Shown in pieces: positions 58,974 to 64,000 of a stretch of DNA of 64,000 nucleotides. The stretch spans positions 62,001-126,000 of the forward strand of contig NZ_JARVWW010000002.1 of the NCBI RefSeq assembly GCF_029846715.1, written 5' to 3'. The stretch is from Bradyrhizobium nivariense (GTDB lineage Bacteria; Pseudomonadota; Alphaproteobacteria; Rhizobiales; Xanthobacteraceae). A program made the translations under genes and the position numbers. The notes under the pieces are model-generated. The model was not told the DNA's origin. It did no database searches and was given only the letters and a program-made list of their open reading frames with translations. Each line of letters starts with the position of its first letter. Within the stretch, counting starts at the first letter, position 1.

Positions 58974-60437
58974 TCACACCCCCGCCGCGTTCTTCGCGAT
59001 CACGTTGCGATAGAAGCTGGCGCTGAGCTTTGGCGTACGGACCTGCGTGTCGAAATTGACGTGGTAGAGCCCAAAACGCTTGTTGAGCCCGAACACCCAT
59101 TCAAAGTTGTCCATCAGGCTCCAGAGGAAGTAGCCGCGCACCGGCACGCCTTCCGCGGTGGCGCGCTGCAGCTGGGCAAGATAGTTGCGCAAATACATGA
59201 TGCGGTCGGTGTCGTAGATCTTGCCGTCGGGCGTCACGACGTCGTCGCCGGAGGTGCCGTTCTCGCTGATGTAGATCGCATCCGTCTTCCAGATCTTCGC
59301 CGCCAGCTTCGGCACCCAGTAGATCGTCTCGGGGCCGACGCGCAGCCAGTCCGAATTCATGTGCGGAAACGATTTCGGGATCGGCAGCGGCATGAAGCCC
59401 GCGCCCTGGTCGGAGGCCACCACGTAATTCTGCGGCGCGTAGATGTTGAGGCCGAGGAAATCGACCGGCGAGGAGATGATCTTCAGCTCCGCATCGGTGT
59501 ATTTCGGCGCGTCACGCCCGGCGAATTTCAGGAAGGCGTCGGTATACTGGCCTGTCATGATGACGTTGAGATAGCCGGCGTTCATCTCGCGCAGCGCGAT
59601 CTCGGCGGCGCGGACGTTCTCGGGCGTGTCGATCGCGGGCGCGCAGGCATCGATGTTCTCGGCCGGCCCCACCCGCGTGCCGCGGCGGCCATGGGCGCGC
59701 ACCGCCTGCACGGCGAGCCCGTGCGCGAGCGCGCTGTTGTGCCTGATCTGGTTGACCTCGGCTTGCGGCAGCGTCACGCCCGGCGCGTCGATGCCGATGC
59801 CGTAGCCGAAATAGACGAAGCGGCCGCTCTCGTTCAGCGTGAACACGTTCTTGACGCGGTCGGTGAGATGCTCGGCGACATAGGCCGCGTAATCGCCGAA
59901 AATCTTGCAGGTCTCCGTCGAGCGCCAGCCGCCAAACCGGTCCTGGAGCGACTGCGGCAGGTCCCAATGATAAAGCGTCAGCCACGGCTCGATGCCGTTC
60001 TTGAGGAGCTCGTCGACTAGGCGGTTGTAGAAGTCGAGCCCCTTCGGATTCGGCTTGCCGTCGCCGTCCGGGAACAGCCGCGGCCAGGCCACCGAGAAGC
60101 GATAGGCCTTGCAGCCGAGCTCCCTGATGAGCGCGATGTCCTCCTTGTAGCGGTGATAGTGCTCGTTGGCGCGGTCGCCGGTGCTGCCGTCCTCGATCTT
60201 GCCGGGGATGCGCACAAACTTGTCCCAGATCGAGGCCCCTCGCCCATCCTCGTTGACCGCGCCCTCGACCTGATAGGACGAGGTCGCCGTGCCCCAGGCG
60301 AAGCCCGCTGGAAAGCCGTCCATAGCCCGCGGCGACGGTGCCGGCTTGACCTCGGCGGCCTCCAGAGGATTGGCCAGCCCGGCTGCGGACAATCCCGCGA
60401 TTTTCGCGAACTGGCGCCGCGAGACCTTGTCCGACAT
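58974..60437 (-). CDS. GH1 beta-glucosidase with Tat signal
   Basis: 487 residues from the ATG at 60437 (60476 also possible). A twin-arginine signal (SRRQFAKIAGLSAAGLA) leads to a GH1 domain: [15 protein letters not shown] near the N-terminus, the acid/base Glu in TLNES near residue 200, and the nucleophile Glu in YISENGTSGDD. The usual acid/base motif is NEP; here it is NES, which keeps the Glu. It probably hydrolyses beta-glucosides in the periplasm. Part of this gene is duplicated at 63311-63712. Confidence 0.92.
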   Translation of the reverse strand: MSDKVSRRQFAKIAGLSAAGLANPLEAAEVKPAPSPRAMDGFPAGFAWGTATSSYQVEGAVNEDGRGASIWDKFVRIPGKIEDGSTGDRANEHYHRYKEDIALIRELGCKAYRFSVAWPRLFPDGDGKPNPKGLDFYNRLVDELLKNGIEPWLTLYHWDLPQSLQDRFGGWRSTETCKIFGDYAAYVAEHLTDRVKNVFTLNESGRFVYFGYGIGIDAPGVTLPQAEVNQIRHNSALAHGLAVQAVRAHGRRGTRVGPAENIDACAPAIDTPENVRAAEIALREMNAGYLNVIMTGQYTDAFLKFAGRDAPKYTDAELKIISSPVDFLGLNIYAPQNYVVASDQGAGFMPLPIPKSFPHMNSDWLRVGPETIYWVPKLAAKIWKTDAIYISENGTSGDDVVTPDGKIYDTDRIMYLRNYLAQLQRATAEGVPVRGYFLWSLMDNFEWVFGLNKRFGLYHVNFDTQVRTPKLSASFYRNVIAKNAAGV

Positions 60438-60583
60438 TGATGCTGCTCCGGGGTGATGCTCTTGCGGCGGCACCATGGCTAATCGCGGGTCGTTTGAGAA
60501 GCGGGCGAGCCGAGGGCTGAGAATGCAGAATTGCCGGATGCGACAAAGCTGTCTGAAACAGTCCACGGCGATCGCCGGCCGAC

Positions 60584-61450
60584 CTACGCCAAGGCCGAAA
60601 CACTCACTTCCACCGTCATTTCGGTCGCCGAGCTGGCGCCCGCATAACTTCCAGATACCGGCGTCACTTGGCGGATATCCCGCGCCACAGCGACCGGGAT
60701 CAGATTGTGGCCCCCCACACTTTGGTTGGTTGGGTCAAACGTGATCCATCCAGCGCCCGGAACATAGATCTCCGCCCAAGCGTGAGTCGAACCGGAGCCC
60801 ACTGAGCCAACGCGGCTCATGTCTGGGTCGTAGAGGTAACCGGAAGCGATCCTACCCCCAAATCCGAGGAGACGCGCCGCTTCCACAAGCAGCGTCGCCA
60901 TATCCCTGCACGTTCCGATGCCAAGCTGGAGCGTCTCATCCGGAGACTGAGTACCCTCCGCCTCACGGGCTTCGTAGCGCAGGCGCTGCGTGACACCTTG
61001 ATTGAGGTCTTTGAGCAGAGACAGGGTATCGGTAGGACTGCCAAGCACGAAAGATCGAGCCCAGTTACGTACCGCGTCCTCGGCATCATGGTACTGAGGC
61101 CTGACGAGCGCCCCCAAATCCATCCACTCCTCGTCCGTGTACAGGAACGGGTAGGAGATGGCTGACGCCGAAACAGGGAAAACAGGCCAGGCGGCCGAGC
61201 TCAGTTCGACCTCGGACAAACTTTCGACGACCAGGCTGTCTGTACTGCCCGTGAAGTTGGCCGTAGCGACAGAATTGCCGAAAACATCTTGCGCCCATGT
61301 TAATTCGCAAAGCGGCGTGAGGTGAATAAGATTGGAAAGAAGCCTGAGATCGCGACCTTCGCGAGGGCGCAGCAACAATCGATGCGGGTTCAGGCTGACC
61401 TGGCCTCCAAACCGATACACGGTCTTGTGCCTTATGCTCAGAACCACCAA
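60584..61450 (-). CDS. transglutaminase-like cysteine protease-fold protein
   Basis: 288 residues. The N-terminal beta domain (IRHKTVYRFGGQVSLNPHRL) precedes a transglutaminase-like core with Cys in GTCRDMATLLVEAAR near residue 180, His in THAWAEIYVPGAGW near 215 and Asp in FDPTNQSVGGHNLIP near 235. It is of the common bacterial type once linked to protease or amidase functions; a role in peptidoglycan or protein processing is unproven. No signal peptide is evident. Confidence 0.87.
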   Translation of the reverse strand: MVVLSIRHKTVYRFGGQVSLNPHRLLLRPREGRDLRLLSNLIHLTPLCELTWAQDVFGNSVATANFTGSTDSLVVESLSEVELSSAAWPVFPVSASAISYPFLYTDEEWMDLGALVRPQYHDAEDAVRNWARSFVLGSPTDTLSLLKDLNQGVTQRLRYEAREAEGTQSPDETLQLGIGTCRDMATLLVEAARLLGFGGRIASGYLYDPDMSRVGSVGSGSTHAWAEIYVPGAGWITFDPTNQSVGGHNLIPVAVARDIRQVTPVSGSYAGASSATEMTVEVSVSALA

Positions 61451-61854
61451 ACAGCTCCCGCCCCGTCCATGTACGAACCCAGATGCCTGGACCTAGCCTG
61501 CATTATAGATTCGCGGCTCCTGAGCGCAGGATTGGCTCGAGATTCCCAGCCCCCATCTGGAAGCAAGTGGTCAGTTCCCTTCGAGACGCGGGCCCGCATG
61601 CTTACAGAATGCCATAAACCCGCTCAGAATTTACGACCAAAGTTCGCAAATGTGGCGTATGGTCCAACCATCGCCGCTCCGCTCCAGGCAACTGTCGGCG
61701 ACTGAGAATGCTTGCACTCTCGTCTTTTGAGGGCGGGCTCCTGTGGACCAGCCAGTGGGTGAGCCAGTTCGTAGCTTGACCGGCCTTCGGCGTGAACGGT
61801 GCGGCGACAGCCGTGCCTTGTGCACAAAATACTGTGAATTTTCGAGGTAGATAT
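61451..61854. other. about 400-bp region with no recognised gene
   Basis: It holds the upstream regions of the transglutaminase-like gene (leftward) and of the small gene at 61855 (rightward). Short frames exist but none has a good start and protein-like composition. No repeat was recognised. Confidence 0.4.
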
Positions 61855-62061
61855 ATGTCGTATGCCTACAAGCTAAATGAAGATGTTCGCCACCAGCCCC
61901 AAGGCCCACAAGGACGTGCCGCAACTGATCAACCGATGATTTACACCATCGTCCAGCATATGCCCATCGAGGCCGATGGACGTCTCCGATACCGCATCAA
62001 GTGCAAGTCGGAGAAAATTGAGCGAGTCGTTACGGAAGATCAGCTTTCGTATTCGCAGTGA
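61855..62061 (+). CDS. small hypothetical protein (68 aa)
   Basis: 68 residues from the ATG at 61855, preceded by GAGGTAG. It begins MSYAYKLNEDVRHQPQG and ends with a beta-rich part (MIYTIVQHMPIEADGRLRYRIKCK ... ) that could be a small barrel. No family is recognised, although similar short proteins are frequent in rhizobia. Its 3' end overlaps the convergent GrlR-like gene by 22 bp. Confidence 0.6.
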   Translation: MSYAYKLNEDVRHQPQGPQGRAATDQPMIYTIVQHMPIEADGRLRYRIKCKSEKIERVVTEDQLSYSQ

Positions 62062-62333
62062 GCTGCTTGATGACGGTGGGAGTCCGGCGCGGATGAATTG
62101 GCTCGGAGTTGCGTGAGCTCGTCGTCAACGCCGAAGACTGTTGCACGTCCGTCGGTATGACGCTTCGTCGACACGGTGGCGGTGAAGCGATCGCCATCGA
62201 CCTTGCAGGAGCCGTGATACGTCATCAGACTGTCGCAGCCGCAGATCTGTCCGTCTGCGACATGGACGATGCCGGCACCCTGATCGAGCGGCGTCTTGTA
62301 CCACCACGCCGCGTAGTTGCCGTCCTTCAGCAT
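62040..62333 (-). CDS. GrlR-family small protein with altered C-terminus
   Basis: 97 residues from the ATG at 62333. The N-terminal two-thirds follow the GrlR-like pattern (MLKDGNYAAWWYKTP, GAGIVHVADGQICG, DRFTATVSTKRHTDG, TVFGVDD). The remaining 25 residues (LTQLRANSSAPDSHRHQAA...) lack the strands that end the family's small barrel and overlap the gene at 61855, so the 3' end may have been lost or replaced. GrlR is known as a negative regulator of type III secretion in enteric pathogens; many rhizobia carry free-standing relatives of unknown role. Confidence 0.6.
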   Translation of the reverse strand: MLKDGNYAAWWYKTPLDQGAGIVHVADGQICGCDSLMTYHGSCKVDGDRFTATVSTKRHTDGRATVFGVDDELTQLRANSSAPDSHRHQAAHCEYES

Positions 62334-62395
62334 GGGAGCAGTCTCCCCTTGGCATTCCCTCGCCAACAATCCGCGCGATTGGTGCTAACAAAGCG

Positions 62396-62563
62396 TTAAT
62401 CACGCGGCCCGTGCCAATCCGGGCTGTCCCTGCGCAGCTCGGCTTCAAGCTCCTCGATGATGCTGTGAAGCAGACATGCGGCAAGCGGATCGGTCACTTC
62501 CCGTTCCAGACGCCGATAACGCGCGATCTGGAATTCCTGCTCTCTCAACTGCTGCTCTGTCAT
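62396..62563 (-). CDS. small helical hypothetical protein (55 aa)
   Basis: 55 residues from the ATG at 62563 to TAA at 62396-62398. The sequence begins MTEQQLREQEFQIARYRRL and is almost all charged helix, with Cys-Leu-Leu in the middle. It reads as real coding sequence and resembles short proteins common in Bradyrhizobium. The role is unknown. Confidence 0.5.
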   Translation of the reverse strand: MTEQQLREQEFQIARYRRLEREVTDPLAACLLHSIIEELEAELRRDSPDWHGPRD

Positions 62564-62701
62564 CAAACGGGCCCTCCGACAGATCGACGCGGAGACAGCC
62601 GAACAGTTTCGTTAAAGTTTTCGGATCATTCGCTATGGTTTCCGACCGGTAAAGGGCAATGGGGTGTCAAGCTTCGCCCGCGCGCCGGACGCCATTCGAT
62701 C

Positions 62702-62935
62702 TCACGGCACTTCGCCGTTCCTGCGACTTCCGCCGATGCTGTGCGGCTTGTTGAGGAAGAACTCCCGGTTGCCCAGAGCCGCCTCCGCGTATTGATCGAT
62801 CGCGACCTGGATGGCCTCGATGTGCATCCGGCACCACCCCTCATAGCAAGACAGGCGCCGCGCGTGATCGAGAGCCTTCAGAAACTCAGGCGGCTCCTCC
62901 ATGTCGGAGAAATAGGTCACCCTCTCGCCTTTCAT
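62702..62935 (-). CDS. small hypothetical protein (77 aa), operon partner of the next gene
   Basis: 77 residues. The start ATG at 62935 overlaps the stop of the upstream gene (ATGA). It begins MKGERVTYFSDMEEPPEFLK and contains SCYEGWCRMHIEAIQVAIDQYAE-like helix (here described in part), a pattern repeated in other short rhizobial proteins. The role is unknown. Confidence 0.6.
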   Translation of the reverse strand: MKGERVTYFSDMEEPPEFLKALDHARRLSCYEGWCRMHIEAIQVAIDQYAEAALGNREFFLNKPHSIGGSRRNGEVP

Positions 62936-63231
62936 GCCTGTGCCACCTCTCGCGGCGGGCGAAGGCGGCGCGGCTCGAGACGAACGCGCGGAGGTGTCGG
63001 CCGCCGCCGCGGAATGAAAAGGCTGGCGACGACGATCGGGTCGGTGTCACCAAGAGCGGTCCGCTCCTGGACGAGACCGCTCATGACGACACGCATCTTC
63101 ATGACCTCCTGGGCCACGAAGGTGCAGTCCTCGTCCCGGTTGATCTGCTCGTGCATGATGGCCTCAGCCTCACGCATACTGACGCGCAACGCTCTGATAA
63201 CTCTGCGGATTTCATTGATTCGGTTGTCCAT
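62932..63231 (-). CDS. small hypothetical protein (99 aa)
   Basis: 99 residues from the ATG at 63231. The first 60 are a charged helix-rich segment (MDNRINEIRRVIRALRVSMR, HEQINRDEDCTFVAQEVM) and the last 30 are Arg/Pro-rich (RRRPTPPRVRLEPRRLRP). It is translationally coupled to the next gene by an ATGA overlap. No family is recognised. Confidence 0.6.
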   Translation of the reverse strand: MDNRINEIRRVIRALRVSMREAEAIMHEQINRDEDCTFVAQEVMKMRVVMSGLVQERTALGDTDPIVVASLFIPRRRPTPPRVRLEPRRLRPPREVAQA

Positions 63232-63310
63232 GGCTCGCTCCTTGGCTGGACGGCCAGCATAAGAACAAATCATGAACATTAAGTCAATCGGCCTAAGGTA
63301 GAACGGTTCG

Positions 63311-63712
63311 CTACCGACATCCCACCATGGGCCAGGCGATCGAGAAGCGATAGGCCTTGCAGCCGAGCTCCCTGATGAGAGCGATGTCCTCCTTGTAGCG
63401 ATGGTAATGCTCATTGGCCCGATCGCCATTGGTGCCGTCCTCGATCTTGCCGGGGATGCGGGTGAAGCCGTCCCAGATCGAGGCCCCTCGCCCGTCCTCG
63501 TTGACCGCGCCCTCGACCTGATAGGACGAGGTCGCCGTGCCCCAAACAAAGCCGGCCGGAAAGCCGCCGGCGCTGCGTAGTGTTGATGCTGGCCTTGCGC
63601 TTGCTGCTTCAATGGGACTTGCCATTCCAGCTGCGGACAGCTTCGCGAACTGGCGACGCGAGAACTTGTCCAGCACTGGTACTGCTCCACTTCCATCGTT
63701 CCGGGCCGCCAA
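63311..63712 (-). pseudogene. truncated duplicate of the GH1 beta-glucosidase 5' part
   Basis: 133 codons. The product has a Tat-like start ([15 protein letters not shown]) and matches the GH1 protein at 58974-60437 from the signal region through [11 protein letters not shown] and AWP, then diverges (MVGCR) and stops. DNA identity is very high, especially from about 63325 to 63540. Neither catalytic Glu is present, so it cannot be a working glucosidase. It is best seen as a partial gene duplication with a break near 63325. Confidence 0.8.
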
Positions 63713-64000
63713 TGACGAGTTCCGGTCGATTTGAGAAGCAGCGTACCTCGCTGTCTCGACTACAACCGACGCTCACATCTGTCGTCTCCGGCGTGGAGCG
63801 CCGATAAAGCATTATCGGACCAAACCATCGTTTAGTTGAATAGAACCCGGCTCCTGATGTCTCATCCCGACGGCTTGCACCGAAGCGGATCGGACGCCCC
63901 CGTGTGGATACCGGGACTTTTCTGTGTCCAAGGCATGAAACTCGCATGACAAGACACCGGGAGATCCGTAACTTTTCGCTTTGAACGCGCACGAGGGGAC
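63713..64000. other. end of window, no recognised gene
   Basis: Upstream region of the truncated GH1 copy plus sequence up to the window edge. Short frames only; nothing convincing was seen. Confidence 0.35.

Overview
The window looks like a chromosomal segment of a Bradyrhizobium-type alphaproteobacterium. This rests on the high GC content, the codon use and the gene families: GcrA-like regulator, phasin, DctA, BMP-type ABC transporters, many short rhizobial hypotheticals and Bradyrhizobium-style intergenic repeats. No rRNA, tRNA, CRISPR array or intact insertion sequence was seen. Family assignments come from motifs and recall of the families; no database search was possible.

Left part (1-16.8 kb). 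A FecR-domain protein and a CHASE2-PAS-GGDEF-EAL receptor form a leftward pair, divergent from a two-partner-secretion outer-membrane transporter. Next come an alpha/beta hydrolase, a small cytochrome c, a phasin and a run of small proteins. At 9.7-12.0 kb a LexA-like S24 repressor sits between a divergent GcrA-like regulator and a small downstream gene. Three copies of a TTCCG-N5-CGGAA-like palindrome lie inside the spacers of the three predicted promoters, and a fourth possible copy lies before a quinone oxidoreductase. A MoxR ATPase/VWA pair follows.

Middle part (16.8-46.9 kb). This is a large nitrogen-scavenging island for purines and their breakdown products. It holds a tetR-adenine deaminase-NCS2 permease operon, a formamidase, dctA, an allantoate amidohydrolase type enzyme, and a BMP-family ABC transporter operon that also encodes a biuret-hydrolase-like cysteine hydrolase and a nucleobase deaminase. 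A Tsx-like outer-membrane barrel, a second complete BMP-family ABC transporter, 8-oxoguanine deaminase, a two-gene xanthine-dehydrogenase-type enzyme, and an operon DUF3830-puuE-uraD/uraH fusion follow. Together they could import nucleobases or nucleosides and take guanine or 8-oxoguanine to urate, then from 5-hydroxyisourate to allantoin, allantoate and beyond. The urate oxidase step is not in the window. Sigma-54-type -24/-12 motifs precede dctA and the first ABC operon (strong), allC and the xdh operon (good), and DUF3830-puuE-uraDH (weak), which suggests nitrogen control.

Right part (46.9-64 kb). Small secreted proteins and a 0.8-kb block of dispersed repeats precede a ClC-type channel with a class II aldolase, a MarC protein, a ferritin-like DUF892 protein, a small heat-shock protein with a Lon protease, and HU. 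Then come a thiolase, a Tat-exported GH1 beta-glucosidase and a transglutaminase-like protein. Several short rhizobial proteins follow, including a GrlR-like one, and near the right end lies a truncated second copy of the GH1 gene's 5' part.
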